Of a stretch of DNA of 64,000 bases, positions 40,356-48,980 are shown one piece after another. The stretch is taken from positions 55,553 through 119,552 of the forward strand of contig JAIUMI010000007.1 of NCBI GenBank assembly GCA_022565665.1. The letters are read 5' to 3'. The DNA is from Glycocaulis sp. GTDB taxonomy: Bacteria > Pseudomonadota > Alphaproteobacteria > Caulobacterales > Maricaulaceae. Under the pieces are notes generated by a model, which saw only the letters and a list, made by a program, of their open reading frames with translations, was not told the origin of the DNA and did not search any database. Numbering within the stretch: the first letter of the stretch is position 1; every line of letters begins with the position of its first letter. The position numbers were made by a program, and so were the translations under genes.

Positions 40356-40483
40356 GCTGTCTCCTCCCGATCTTTTTTGTGGCATGAGACTATTGCTCGC
40401 TGACAGATTGCTCAACCGGTTTTGGCTGATTGCGCGCAAAGCTGCTTCCCGGCAAGAATCCGGTCCTTGCGAAGGAGATGTGC

Positions 40484-41581
40484 GTGCGCCCGGATGCAGA
40501 CCTGATCGTCATTGGTGCCGGTGTGGCCGGCCTGATGCTGGCCGAGCGGCTGGCAGGTCTGGGCCGCCGCCAGTTGCGTGTCATGTTGCTGGAACAGGGT
40601 CGCGAGATCAGTGCTTCCCGACGTGTCTGGAGCGGGTATGAGACCCGGCCCGGCCCGCTTCCCGTTGAAACAGGCTGGCGGCGCATCGCGCTGAGCGCTG
40701 GCCGCGTGCCGATGGAGCGGGGCCTGGGCCGGGGCCGCTATGCACTGGTACGCGGTGAAACGCTGACCGCGCGCGCCTTGCCCGTCATCGCGGCGAGCCC
40801 CGCCCTCTCCCTGCACACCGGTCTGGCGGTGGAGGGTATCTCCCGGCGTGACGGCCTGTTCTACGTGGAAACCGCAGACGGGGTGCTCTCCGCGCGGCAG
40901 GTGATCGACACACGGCCCGGCGGCGCGCAGCTTCTGAACGCCGCGCCCTTCATCCAGACCAGCGTGCGCGCGGAAATCCGCACCGGATCGGGCGTCTTCG
41001 ATCCGGCCGTAGCGGTGCTGGTGGACGATCTGCGCCGGGACGGCCGCGCGCTGGAGTTTTCAACCGTTCTGCCGCTCGCTGAAGATCACGCCATCGTGGA
41101 AGCGGTGCGCATTGCGCGGCAGGGGGACGAGGCCCGGCCTGATCTTGACCGCGTGCTGGAGCGGCTGGTGCCCGGAGGCGGATTTGACGCGGTGATGCGC
41201 ACACGCGCGGCCAGCCCGATGGGGCTTTCCGATCACTGGCCCGGTCAGTCTTCAGGCGTCGCCATGGCCGCCAGCCGGGGCGCTGGCACGGCGATTGTGC
41301 GGGCGGCAGGGCGTGATGCGTGGCGGGCGGCATACTGGGCCGGAGAGGCCGCGGCGGCGTTGCAGGACGGGCGCCCGGTGCCGGGTCTGCCCGCCCAGAG
41401 CTGGATGGCGCATAGCGCCTCCCTGTGGGCGCTGGAGCGCGTTTTTGCCCGTCCGGCCCGCCTGCTCCACCTCGCTGCGAAACGGCCTCCAGAGGCGCTT
41501 GTGCGCCTTCTGGGCGGCATGTCAGGCGCGGGCGAGGCGGTGGCAGCTTTGTGGGCTGCGCTCACCTTACCCCGGCGGTGA
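40484..41581 (+). CDS. Lycopene-cyclase-family FAD protein
   Basis: 365 residues. The N-terminus has the dinucleotide fold D-L-I-V-I-G-A-G-V-A-G-L-M-L-A and an acidic strand end V-M-L-L-E-Q-G-R. Family marks of bacterial CrtY-like cyclases appear as F-I-Q-T-S-V-R-A-E-I and F-S-T-V-L-P. A GTG at 40484 sits 6 bases after AAGGAG and fits best; an ATG at 40478 directly abuts that site. No other carotenoid gene lies in the window, so the name is by family only. Its 3' end overlaps the convergent asparaginase by 20 bases. Confidence 0.75.
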   Translation: MRPDADLIVIGAGVAGLMLAERLAGLGRRQLRVMLLEQGREISASRRVWSGYETRPGPLPVETGWRRIALSAGRVPMERGLGRGRYALVRGETLTARALPVIAASPALSLHTGLAVEGISRRDGLFYVETADGVLSARQVIDTRPGGAQLLNAAPFIQTSVRAEIRTGSGVFDPAVAVLVDDLRRDGRALEFSTVLPLAEDHAIVEAVRIARQGDEARPDLDRVLERLVPGGGFDAVMRTRAASPMGLSDHWPGQSSGVAMAASRGAGTAIVRAAGRDAWRAAYWAGEAAAALQDGRPVPGLPAQSWMAHSASLWALERVFARPARLLHLAAKRPPEALVRLLGGMSGAGEAVAALWAALTLPRR

Positions 41582-42428
41582 TCTTTCCATCGGGGTGCGC
41601 AATCGCGTGCTTCATGCCTTGCGAGTTGTAGCGCGCGCTGACCTTGCCGACGCTGTCCACCGCGATGATGCCGCCATCGCCGCCCAGCGCGCCAATGTCC
41701 TCCAGAACGCCGCGCACGGCCTGATCGAGGCTGGCCCCGAGATAGCGGATGCGGGCCGACACATCGGCGGCCGCATTGGCGCGCATGAAGAACTCGCCCT
41801 GACCGGTGCAGGAAACCGCTACGCGCGCATCGGCCCAGGTGCCAGAGCCGATGATCGGCGTATCGCCCACCCGGCCCCAGCGTTTTCTCAGCGTGCCGCC
41901 GGTGGAGGTGGCCGCGCAGAGATGACCTTCACTGTCCAGCACCACGCAGCCCACCGTGCCGGTCGCAATCTCGCGGTCATCGGCGACGGCGGCGGGCGTG
42001 TAATAGCTTTCCGGCTCCGCGATCTCTTCAACTTCGTGCGAGCGGGCAATGTCAGCCGCGCCGGCGCCCGCGATCAGCACGTGCGGGGTGGCTTCCATGA
42101 CCACGCGCGCGGCTTGAATAGGGGAGACAAAGCCTTCCAGCGCAGCGACAGCGCCTGCGCGCCGGTCCGGGCCTTCCATGATGGAGGCATCGAGCTCATA
42201 GCGCCCGGCCGTGTTGGGCGAAGCGCCCTTGCCCGCCACATAAAGCCCGCTTTCTTCCATCGCGCGCACCAGCGTCACGGCGATGTCGACAGCCTTGTCC
42301 CCGCGCGCCAGCCTGTCGCGGCCCTTTATCGCCAGCTCTTCAAGATGGGCGATCTCGCGGTCATAGGCGCGCTCGGCCAGCACACCGGCTCCGCCATGCA
42401 GGACAAGGGCAACGGGCTTCTGGCTCAT
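41562..42428 (-). CDS. Isoaspartyl peptidase / type III L-asparaginase (Ntn hydrolase)
   Basis: 288 residues, self-cleaving. The nucleophile is T158 in A-T-G-T-V-G-C-V, where the chain splits into alpha and beta subunits. H-G-G-A-G near the start and G-T-G/G-S-G-T-W-A-D later are the other marks; F-M-R-A-N-A-A-A-D fits the family. Removes isoaspartyl peptides and asparagine. Start at 42428 follows AGGAG; an ATG at 42455 is less likely. Confidence 0.94.
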   Translation of the reverse strand: MSQKPVALVLHGGAGVLAERAYDREIAHLEELAIKGRDRLARGDKAVDIAVTLVRAMEESGLYVAGKGASPNTAGRYELDASIMEGPDRRAGAVAALEGFVSPIQAARVVMEATPHVLIAGAGAADIARSHEVEEIAEPESYYTPAAVADDREIATGTVGCVVLDSEGHLCAATSTGGTLRKRWGRVGDTPIIGSGTWADARVAVSCTGQGEFFMRANAAADVSARIRYLGASLDQAVRGVLEDIGALGGDGGIIAVDSVGKVSARYNSQGMKHAIAHPDGKITAGVR

Positions 42429-42543
42429 GGGGGCTCCTGAAGTCGGGACAGTCATGGGGCGTATCGGGAGCGCTCTACCATGGTCTGCACGTCAGCGAAA
42501 TCCATGTTGGAATGGATTCGAGCAGTCAGAAGGAATACCGCTC

Positions 42544-43104
42544 ATGCCGGATGCTGAACCGGTCGACCTTGCCCGTACCGAACGCCACATTCAGCTGACC
42601 GGTACGTTCGCCGCGATCATCACCGCTGGAATGTTCGTTGCCGTCTACCACCTCTGGCCACCTCTGCCCGCCGGAGCCGGGCTGGAGGAGCGGCTAGGGT
42701 TTGCACTCGCCTGGTGCCTTGTGCCACTGGTCTATGTGGTGGGCGCCATTGCCTGGGTTGCAGGGATACGCAGGCGCTCGGCTGCGGATGTAAAAGGTTC
42801 AGCCGCAGGTCCGCCCTCTCCGCGCCTCGCCCTGAGTCGGGCCTTTCTCCAGAACACGCTGGAACAGGCCTTCATCACCATTGGTGCGTATCTGGTGCTG
42901 GCGGTGTGGTCGCAGGGGCCATTACTTGGCCTTGTCGCCCCGGCGGCGATCCTGTTTGCCGTCGGGCGGATATTGTTCGTGGTGCTCTACCGGGCCGCGC
43001 CCGTGGGCCGCGCCTTCGGCATGCATCTGACCATGGGGCCCACGCTCGTCCTGTACGGGGCCTGTCTGTGGCTGGTGGCCGGGGCTCTGCCGATTTTCAC
43101 CTGA
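42544..43104 (+). CDS. MAPEG-family membrane protein
   Basis: 186 residues, four membrane segments. F-L-Q-N-T-L-E-Q-A-F-I-T-I-G is the MAPEG signature (E and N positions bind glutathione in eicosanoid/glutathione enzymes), and the last half has V-G-R-I-L-F-V-V-L-Y-R. Activity of bacterial members is mostly unknown. Start ATG 42544 follows AGAAGGA. Confidence 0.82.
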   Translation: MPDAEPVDLARTERHIQLTGTFAAIITAGMFVAVYHLWPPLPAGAGLEERLGFALAWCLVPLVYVVGAIAWVAGIRRRSAADVKGSAAGPPSPRLALSRAFLQNTLEQAFITIGAYLVLAVWSQGPLLGLVAPAAILFAVGRILFVVLYRAAPVGRAFGMHLTMGPTLVLYGACLWLVAGALPIFT

Positions 43105-43204
43105 AGGCGCGCGAAGGCGTTTTCTTTGCCGGCTAGGCGCGCTATCTGGAGGCCTCAAAGGCCGCCGCAGGTGCGGTTCAAGCAAGCGGGAGGAGCGCAA
43201 TATC

Positions 43205-43978
43205 ATGCAGTTCAAGGGCGCAAGCGCGGTTATCACGGGCGGAGCATCGGGTCTGGGCGAGGGCACGGCCCGGCGTCTGGCCGCCGAAGGGTGCAAGGTC
43301 GCGATCTTCGATCTCAATGCCGAGCGCGGCGAAGCGTTGGCCAAGGAACTGGGCGGCGTCTTCGCGCAAGTAAACGTCGCGGACGTAGCCAGCGTGAAGG
43401 CGGGCTTTGAGAAGGCACGCGCCGCCAATGGTCAGGAGCGCATCCTTGTAAACTGCGCCGGGATTGGCTGGGCGGAAAAGACCGCGCGCCGCTCCTCTTC
43501 GGGCGATATTGTCGGCCACCAGCTCGACAAGTTTGCCCTCGTCGTGAACATCAACCTCATCGGCTCGTTCAACTGCGCGGTTCTGGCCGCTGAAGGCATG
43601 TTGACGCTCGATCCTGATGCGTCGGGCCGGGGGGTTATCATCCACACCGCGTCGGTTGCCGCGCAGGACGGCCAGATCGGCCAGGTGGCGTATTCTGCCT
43701 CCAAGGGCGGGATTTACGGCATGACCCTGCCCATGGCGCGCGACCTTGCCCGTGAAGGCATCCGCGTGAACACCATATTGCCGGGCTTCTTCGAGACCCC
43801 GATCTACCAGCAGATGCCGCCTGAGGTGAAAGTGAACCTCGCGAGCCATCTGCAATTCCCGCAGCGCTTTGGCACGCCGGCGGAATATGCCGATCTCGTC
43901 GCTTTCATGGTCGGCAATGACTACATCAATGCCGAATGCGTCCGCCTCGATGCTGGCGCGCGCATGCCCCCGAAATAA
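43205..43978 (+). CDS. Short-chain dehydrogenase, 3-hydroxyacyl-CoA dehydrogenase type 2-like
   Basis: 257 residues. T-G-G-A-S-G-L-G-E-G near residue 11 binds NAD, D at the end of strand 2 (I-F-D-L-N) favours NAD over NADP, N-C-A-G-I-G follows, and the active site is S in T-A-S-V-A-A with Y-S-A-S-K. The insert A-R-R-S-S-S-G before the active site and ending G-A-R-M-P-P-K are typical of HSD17B10-type enzymes in fatty-acid or isoleucine breakdown. Followed by a strong terminator. Confidence 0.93.
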   Translation: MQFKGASAVITGGASGLGEGTARRLAAEGCKVAIFDLNAERGEALAKELGGVFAQVNVADVASVKAGFEKARAANGQERILVNCAGIGWAEKTARRSSSGDIVGHQLDKFALVVNINLIGSFNCAVLAAEGMLTLDPDASGRGVIIHTASVAAQDGQIGQVAYSASKGGIYGMTLPMARDLAREGIRVNTILPGFFETPIYQQMPPEVKVNLASHLQFPQRFGTPAEYADLVAFMVGNDYINAECVRLDAGARMPPK

Positions 43979-44000
43979 TCGGGGGCCACGGCCTGAACGC

Positions 44001-44031
44001 AAAAACGCCCGCCGGTTCCGGCGGGCGTTTT
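44001..44031. terminator. Bidirectional terminator between the SDR gene and rplS
   Basis: AAAACGCCCGCCGG (44002-44015), TT, CCGGCGGGCGTTTT (44018-44031): a 14-bp perfect stem with A-run and T-run on the two sides, so it serves both convergent transcripts. Confidence 0.92.
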
Positions 44032-44057
44032 CATATCCGGCGATGAAACCAGAAGAA

Positions 44058-44447
44058 TTATTCGCTGTCGCGGCTTTCGATGCCGTGACCCGAGGTGCGC
44101 TCCGCGATACGGGCCGACTTGCCGCGGCGATCGCGCAGGTAATACAGCTTGGCGCGGCGCACATGGCCCTTGCGCTTCACTTCGATGCTGTCGATCAGCG
44201 GCGAGTAGAGCGGGAAGACGCGCTCGACGCCTTCGCCGAACGAGATCTTGCGCACGGTGAAGCTCTCATTGAGCCCGCCGCCGCTGCGCGCGATGCACAC
44301 GCCTTCAAAGCGCTGGACGCGCTCGCGCTCGCCTTCGCGGATGCGCACGCCGACGATCAGCGTGTCACCGGCGGAAAAATCCGGAATGGCCTTTTCGCCA
44401 AGAACGCGCGCGGCTTCTTCCTGCTCGAGCTTCTGAATGAGGTTCAT
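44058..44447 (-). CDS. rplS: 50S ribosomal protein L19
   Basis: 129 residues. M-N-L-I-Q-K-L-E-Q start, [17 protein letters not shown]-type RNA-binding stretch, and [15 protein letters not shown] at the end. Start codon overlaps the trmD stop (ATGA); GGAGAGA before it. Last gene of the ffh-rpsP-rimM-trmD-rplS operon. Confidence 0.98.
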   Translation of the reverse strand: MNLIQKLEQEEAARVLGEKAIPDFSAGDTLIVGVRIREGERERVQRFEGVCIARSGGGLNESFTVRKISFGEGVERVFPLYSPLIDSIEVKRKGHVRRAKLYYLRDRRGKSARIAERTSGHGIESRDSE

Positions 44448-45148
44448 CTCGTCTCTCCATCCCGCCGCTGATATCTCGCCCAGAGATCCGGACGGCGGTC
44501 CTTCGTTGCCTGTTCTGCCTGCTCGCGCCGCCATTTGGCGACCTTACCATGGTCGCCGCCCAGCAGCACGTCGGGGATCTCCCGCCCCTCCCACACCCGC
44601 GGGCGGGTGTATTGGGGGTATTCGAGGAGATCACCCTCGAAACTCTCTTCCGTCGTCGAGGCCATCTTGCCCAGTACGCCGGGGAGCAGCCGCACGCACG
44701 CCTCTATGAGGTATTGCGCGGGTATCTCTCCACCGGCAAGGACGGCATCGCCGACGCTTACCTCTTCCATTCCGCGCGCCTCTATGACCCTCTGGTCGAA
44801 GCCCTCAAAGCGCCCGCATACCAAGATCACGCCCGGCCCGCCGGCCCACTCGCGGACCATGCCTTGAGTGAGCGGTTTGCCGCGCGGTGTGAGGCAGATA
44901 AGGGGGCGCCCATTGCGCTCCACACTGTCTGCCGCCTCCGCAATCACATCCGGGCGCAGCACCATTCCAGGGCCGCCGCCAGCGGGGGTGTCATCAACGG
45001 AGGCGTGCTTATGACGGGAAAATGACCGGATGTCCACCGTCTCTAGCGCCCATTTGCCCTCTTTCAATGCAGTGCCGATCAGCGACACGCCAAGCGCGCC
45101 GGGGAAGGCTTCCGGATAGAGGGTGAGCACGGTGGCGGTGAAGGTCAT
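44444..45148 (-). CDS. trmD: tRNA (guanine37-N1)-methyltransferase
   Basis: 234 residues. The trefoil-knot SAM site is visible as [15 protein letters not shown] and V-L-A-G-G-E-I-P, and [14 protein letters not shown] earlier. Modifies G37 next to the anticodon. Normally follows rimM directly; here a nuclease-like gene is between them. Confidence 0.98.
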   Translation of the reverse strand: MTFTATVLTLYPEAFPGALGVSLIGTALKEGKWALETVDIRSFSRHKHASVDDTPAGGGPGMVLRPDVIAEAADSVERNGRPLICLTPRGKPLTQGMVREWAGGPGVILVCGRFEGFDQRVIEARGMEEVSVGDAVLAGGEIPAQYLIEACVRLLPGVLGKMASTTEESFEGDLLEYPQYTRPRVWEGREIPDVLLGGDHGKVAKWRREQAEQATKDRRPDLWARYQRRDGETR

Positions 45149-45161
45149 GGGGCCAACCTAG

Positions 45162-45866
45162 CTATTGAAAGCTGCGGCGCTTGAACGCGCGCAGGTCGGC
45201 AGCTGTCAGCTTGAACCATTCGCCACCTGCACGCTTCTCGGCGAACCTGTTGTGCCAGTAGGCTTCTATTCCCACAGGATCATCGGTCTTGATTGCGTGT
45301 TCGAGTGTCGTTGCTTCCGGCAGGCTGATGCTTACTTCTTTGATCCGGCGTTCCAGATTGTCCGACCGCCCGATTTTGAAGTGCGCCCCTGACTTTAGCA
45401 GGTAAACATAGCCATCAGCTGTGGCTGGCTTGCCAGGGGAGCTTGCTGGTTCGTCTGGCAAGAGTTCACGGATATCGTCAAACTCCGGCTTGTCTGCGAT
45501 CCAGCGCGCCAAGGCGTCTCGCAACCCTGCTTGTGTTTCAAAGTGGCTAAAAAATGTGTTGTGAGCAGGAAATCCCGGCTTCTCCTTTGCGTACATTCTG
45601 AGATCGACCACCGCCGGTAGGCGTTGGAAATATCGAACTGCATCAACGTAGTGCGCTAACACGTCATTAGACGACAACTTGTCGTTCTTCCTATTTGGAG
45701 TGAGACCGGCGTCCTGCACGGCAGCACCCCAGCTACGCCAATATATGCCCCACCATTCAGTAGTACGGATTCCGGTGCGCTTCTCGAAAGCGTCCCTGCC
45801 GGGCGTACGGCCCAGTTCACTGGCTAGCCGTTTGATCTCGCCAATGATCTCATCCTTGCTGCGCAT
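45162..45866 (-). CDS. GIY-YIG-type (T5orf172/Mug113-like) nuclease-related protein inserted between rimM and trmD
   Basis: 234 residues. N-terminal part has a repeat-like helical unit K-D-E-I-I-G-E-I-K-R-L-A-S-E-L-G-R-T-P followed by F-E-K-R-T-G-I and W-R-S-W-G-A-A, resembling the homing-endonuclease-associated repeat. A second weaker unit follows (N-D-V-L-A-H-Y-V...). The C-terminal part (about 145-234) G-Y-V-Y-L-L-K-S-G-A-H-F-K-I-G-R-S, then A-Y-W-H-N-R-F-A-E-K-R-A-G-G-E-W-F, resembles the T5orf172/MUG113 branch of GIY-YIG nucleases. It is 4 bases after rimM and 13 before trmD, in phase with the operon. Start ATG 45866 follows GAGGGG. Activity and role are unknown. Confidence 0.8.
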   Translation of the reverse strand: MRSKDEIIGEIKRLASELGRTPGRDAFEKRTGIRTTEWWGIYWRSWGAAVQDAGLTPNRKNDKLSSNDVLAHYVDAVRYFQRLPAVVDLRMYAKEKPGFPAHNTFFSHFETQAGLRDALARWIADKPEFDDIRELLPDEPASSPGKPATADGYVYLLKSGAHFKIGRSDNLERRIKEVSISLPEATTLEHAIKTDDPVGIEAYWHNRFAEKRAGGEWFKLTAADLRAFKRRSFQ

Positions 45867-45870
45867 GCCG

Positions 45871-46395
45871 CTACCCCTCCACCCCTTCATCGCCGGCATC
45901 AATCGCTTCGGGCGGGTTGATAACGAGGCGGGATTTGGCGATCTCCACCACGGGCACGGCGTCGCGCGTGAAGGGGATGAAGACGGCGCCTTCGGGGGCG
46001 CTGATCTCCAGCATCTCGCCCGCTCCGAAATCATGCACGGCCTTCACCCGGCCTGCGGGCGCGCCGTCCAGATGCTCGGCCGTCATGCCGATCAGGTCTG
46101 AATAGTAGAACTCGTCCTCGTCCGGGTCTGGCAGGGCGGCGCGGGGCACATGCAGGATCGTGCCCTTCATCGCCATGATCTGTTCGCGGGTGACGGGTTC
46201 CTTGAACGACACGATCACCGCCTCACCGCCCGAGGAGCGCGCGGTCTTGGGCGTGAGGATGATCTTGCCGTCCTTGTCCAGGAACGGGCCATAGGAGGCG
46301 ACGTTGGCCGCTTCGCCAAAGGCGCGCAGCTTCGCCTCGCCCCTCACCCCATGGGCGCCGACAATGGCGGCAATGACGATGAGGGGCTGGGTCAT
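45871..46395 (-). CDS. rimM: Ribosome maturation factor RimM
   Basis: 174 residues, 16S processing factor that binds S19. N-terminal A-A-I-V-G-A-H-G-V-R-G-E-A-K-L-R-A-F, a central strand F-Y-Y-S-D-L-I-G-M, and C-terminal PRC-barrel I-P-F-T-R-D-A-V-P-V-V. Start taken at MTQPLIVIAAIVGAHG; an upstream ATG adds unconserved residues. The 140-base gap to rpsP holds a palindromic element. Confidence 0.96.
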   Translation of the reverse strand: MTQPLIVIAAIVGAHGVRGEAKLRAFGEAANVASYGPFLDKDGKIILTPKTARSSGGEAVIVSFKEPVTREQIMAMKGTILHVPRAALPDPDEDEFYYSDLIGMTAEHLDGAPAGRVKAVHDFGAGEMLEISAPEGAVFIPFTRDAVPVVEIAKSRLVINPPEAIDAGDEGVEG

Positions 46396-46413
46396 GGAAG
46401 CATCATCACATCT

Positions 46414-46521
46414 CGTCATTCCGGAAGCCCTTCGCATGAAGGGCTGTCCGGAATCCAGTTCATCAGTTTATGCCGCCAGATGCCAGCGGCTGTTTGGATT
46501 CCCGCCTGCGCGGGAATGACG
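46414..46521. repeat. Compound palindromic (REP-like) element between rpsP and rimM
   Basis: Outer ends CGTCATTCC (46414-46422) and GGAATGACG (46513-46521) are inverted. Inside are two hairpins: ATTCCGGA-AGCCCT with AGGGCT-GT-CCGGAAT (46418-46453) and ATTCCCGC-CTGC-GCGGGAAT (46498-46517). The ATTCCCGC/GCGGGAATGACG unit resembles widespread proteobacterial intergenic repeats. Confidence 0.8.
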
Positions 46522-46535
46522 CGAGGAAGAGACTA

Positions 46536-47078
46536 TTAGGCCTTCTCTTCTTCGGCCTTGGGTTCTTCAGCCGCGGCTTCCTCAGCCGGAGCTTCCTCAG
46601 CTTTGGCTTCTTCAGCCGGGGCTTCAGCCGCAGCTTCTTCAGCAACCGGGGCCTCAGCGGGAGCTTCTTCAGCCGGCGCTTCTTCGGCTACTTCTTCAAC
46701 CGCAGGCGCGGCCTTGGCCTCGGCTTCAGCGGCCTTCTTGGCCTCTTCCTTCTCGGCGCGCTCAGCAGCGCGTTCCTTGGCGGCCTGGCCCGGCTCGGCT
46801 TTCTTCGGGTTGTTGCCCGCTTTCCACTCATAGAGGCCTTCAGTGGCAAGGAAGCGCGCGACGCGGTCGGTCGGCTTCGCACCTTTCCTGATCCATTCGG
46901 CGGCCTTTTCGGCGTCGAATTTCACGCGGTCGGCATGGTCCTTGGGCAGCATCGGGTTGTAGGAGCCGATACGCTCGATAAAGCGGCCATCGCGGGGATC
47001 GCGGCTGTCGGCCACGACGATGCGGTAATAGGGGCGTTTCTTGGCGCCCGCACGGGCAAGACGGATTTTAACGGCCAT
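46536..47078 (-). CDS. rpsP: 30S ribosomal protein S16 with Ala/Glu-rich C-terminal tail
   Basis: 180 residues, about double the usual 80-90. Residues 1-85 are normal S16 ([23 protein letters not shown]). From about residue 98 a charged helix leads into a tail of imperfect E-E-A-P-A-E-E-A-P repeats, strongly acidic, in sharp contrast to the basic S16 core. Long S16 tails occur in alphaproteobacteria; role unknown. Follows ffh by 30 bases. Confidence 0.97.
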   Translation of the reverse strand: MAVKIRLARAGAKKRPYYRIVVADSRDPRDGRFIERIGSYNPMLPKDHADRVKFDAEKAAEWIRKGAKPTDRVARFLATEGLYEWKAGNNPKKAEPGQAAKERAAERAEKEEAKKAAEAEAKAAPAVEEVAEEAPAEEAPAEAPVAEEAAAEAPAEEAKAEEAPAEEAAAEEPKAEEEKA

Positions 47079-47108
47079 GAGGTTAGTCCTTTTGGAGTGT
47101 TGAAACGA

Positions 47109-48635
47109 TTATTTCTTCTTCGGGAAGCCGGGCGGCAGGCCATCAGGCCCCAAAGGTGCGCCAGTGCCCGGCAGGCCCGGCAAACCACTTAATCCCTGTG
47201 GGGATTTTCCTTTCAGGAGGTCATCGGCAGCGCCCCCGAGGCTGCCGCCAAGCCCGCCAAGACCGCCGCCCATGCCAGCACCCATTCCGGGGGGCATGCG
47301 CCCGCCCGGCATGCCGGGCAGGCCTTTGCCCTTGCCGGCGCGCTTCATCATGTCGGCCATCTGGATATGCATTTTGAGAAGGCGGTTCACTTCCGGCACG
47401 CCCACGCCCGCGCCAGCGGCGATGCGCTTCTTGCGGCTGGCTTTGAGGATATCCGGCTTGGCGCGCTCTTGCGGCGTCATGGAGAGGATGATGGCTTCCT
47501 GGCGCTTCAGGGTCTTGTCATCAAATCCGCTCGCCGCGGCCTGCGCCTTGGCGGCCTTGTTCATGCCGGGCAGGAGGCCCATGATGCCGCTGAGCCCGCC
47601 CATTTTCTGCAGCTGGACCAGCTGATCGCGCAGATCATTGAGGTCGAACTTGCCTTTCGCCATTTTCTTGGCGAGGGCTTCGGCCTTCTCATGATCGATA
47701 TCGGCAGCGGCCTTTTCGACCAGCGAGACGATGTCGCCGCGCCCGAGGATACGGCCCGCGAGGCGCTTGGCGTCGAACGCATCAAGCCCGTCGATTTTCT
47801 CTGACGTGCCCAGAAACTTGATCGGCAGGCCGGTGACCCAGCGCATGGAGAGGGCCGCGCCGCCGCGCCCGTCACCATCCATACGCGTCAGCACGAGCCC
47901 GGTCAGTTTCAGCCGCTCATTGAAGCGCCGCGCGGTTTCCACCGCGTCCTGACCGGTCAGCGCATCGGCGACCAGCAGGATTTCGCGCGGACGGGTTTCA
48001 GAGGCGATCTTGGCCGCCTCGCCCATCATTTCCTCGTCGAGCGTGGTGCGGCCCGCCGTATCGAGGATGACGACGTCAAACCCTTGCAGGCGCGCGGAAT
48101 TCATAGCGCGGCGGGCAATCTCTACCGCCGTCTGGCCCTTGACGATGGGCAGGCTTGGCACGCCGGCGCGCTCGGCCATCTGGGCGAGCTGCTCCATGGC
48201 GGCCGGGCGGCGCGTATCGAGCGAGGCGACGAGCACCTTTTTCTTCTCGCGCTCCGCAATCCGCTTGGCGATCTTTGCGGTGGTGGTGGTCTTGCCCGAG
48301 CCCTGCAGGCCGGCCATGAGGATCGCGATGGGCGGCTCGCCCTCGAGCGAGAGGCGCTCCGGCTCGCCGGTGCCGCCCAGCAGTTCCACCAGAGCGTCAT
48401 GGACGATCTTGATGACCTGCTGGCCCGGCGCGACCGAGCGGATGACGGCTTCGCCAATCGCCTTTTCACGGACCTTGGAGACGAAATCCTTCACCGCAGG
48501 CAGGGCGACATCGGCTTCGAGCAGGGCCACGCGGATTTCGCGCAGGGCCGCGTCCACGTCCTTTTCAGACAGCGCGCCCCGGCCGGTGATCCGGTCGAAT
48601 ACGCCTGACAGTCTTTCGCTCAGCGCGTCGAACAT
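47109..48635 (-). CDS. ffh: Signal recognition particle protein Ffh
   Basis: 508 residues. N domain, then G domain with G-L-Q-G-S-G-K-T-T-T (G1), D-T-A-G-R-T-T-L-D and T-R-M-D-G-D-G-R-G-G, then the methionine-rich M domain with S-M-T-P-Q-E-R, R-K-K-R-I-A-A-G-A-G and a Gly/Met/Pro tail. It guides ribosomes making membrane proteins to FtsY. First gene of the leftward operon. Confidence 0.99.
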   Translation of the reverse strand: MFDALSERLSGVFDRITGRGALSEKDVDAALREIRVALLEADVALPAVKDFVSKVREKAIGEAVIRSVAPGQQVIKIVHDALVELLGGTGEPERLSLEGEPPIAILMAGLQGSGKTTTTAKIAKRIAEREKKKVLVASLDTRRPAAMEQLAQMAERAGVPSLPIVKGQTAVEIARRAMNSARLQGFDVVILDTAGRTTLDEEMMGEAAKIASETRPREILLVADALTGQDAVETARRFNERLKLTGLVLTRMDGDGRGGAALSMRWVTGLPIKFLGTSEKIDGLDAFDAKRLAGRILGRGDIVSLVEKAAADIDHEKAEALAKKMAKGKFDLNDLRDQLVQLQKMGGLSGIMGLLPGMNKAAKAQAAASGFDDKTLKRQEAIILSMTPQERAKPDILKASRKKRIAAGAGVGVPEVNRLLKMHIQMADMMKRAGKGKGLPGMPGGRMPPGMGAGMGGGLGGLGGSLGGAADDLLKGKSPQGLSGLPGLPGTGAPLGPDGLPPGFPKKK

Positions 48636-48663
48636 GAAGGCCCTTGCTGCCTGCTTCTACCGG

Positions 48664-48773
48664 ACCCCTCGCCCTTCGAGCGCCACTGCGTCCGCAAGGA
48701 TGAGGGGTCTTAATGCCACTTCCTGTTTTCCTCATCCTGAGGGCAGCTTTAGCTGCGTCTCGAAGGACGAGGG
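48664..48773. repeat. Two adjacent palindromic (REP-like) units upstream of ffh
   Basis: Unit 1, 48664-48708: ACCCCTC ... GAGGGGT. Unit 2, 48729-48773: CCTCATCCT (48730-48738) with AGGACGAGG (48764-48772), and inner GCAGC-TTTA-GCTGC. The CCTCATCCTGAGG / CGAAGGACGAGG type is familiar from alphaproteobacterial intergenic repeats. The 345-base gap 48636-48980 contains nothing else that I can name. Confidence 0.75.
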
Positions 48774-48980
48774 AGAAAAGACCAAACACCCGCGCAAACG
48801 CAAAACCACCCCGCCGGGCGAGCCTTCGCCGGGCAGGGCACCTTCCCAGCCTCCGGGAGTTGGTCCGCCCCGTCGATGCGGGATGCGGCTCCGTGTGCTG
48901 GCAAGGCAAGCGGTTAGTGCGCTTGCTTATGAAGGCGAGGCATTACGCGTGAGTGAGCGCAGAGTCAAGAAAGACGCGGG

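Noticed and set aside
46558-46833. Serine/alanine-rich plus-strand frame opposite the S16 tail
   Set aside because: Mirror of the GCN/GAN repeats of the rpsP tail.
46536-47078. CRISPR-like repetition in the rpsP 3' region
   Set aside because: Repeats are in-frame codons of an Ala/Glu tail without spacers; no CRISPR array or cas gene was seen anywhere.
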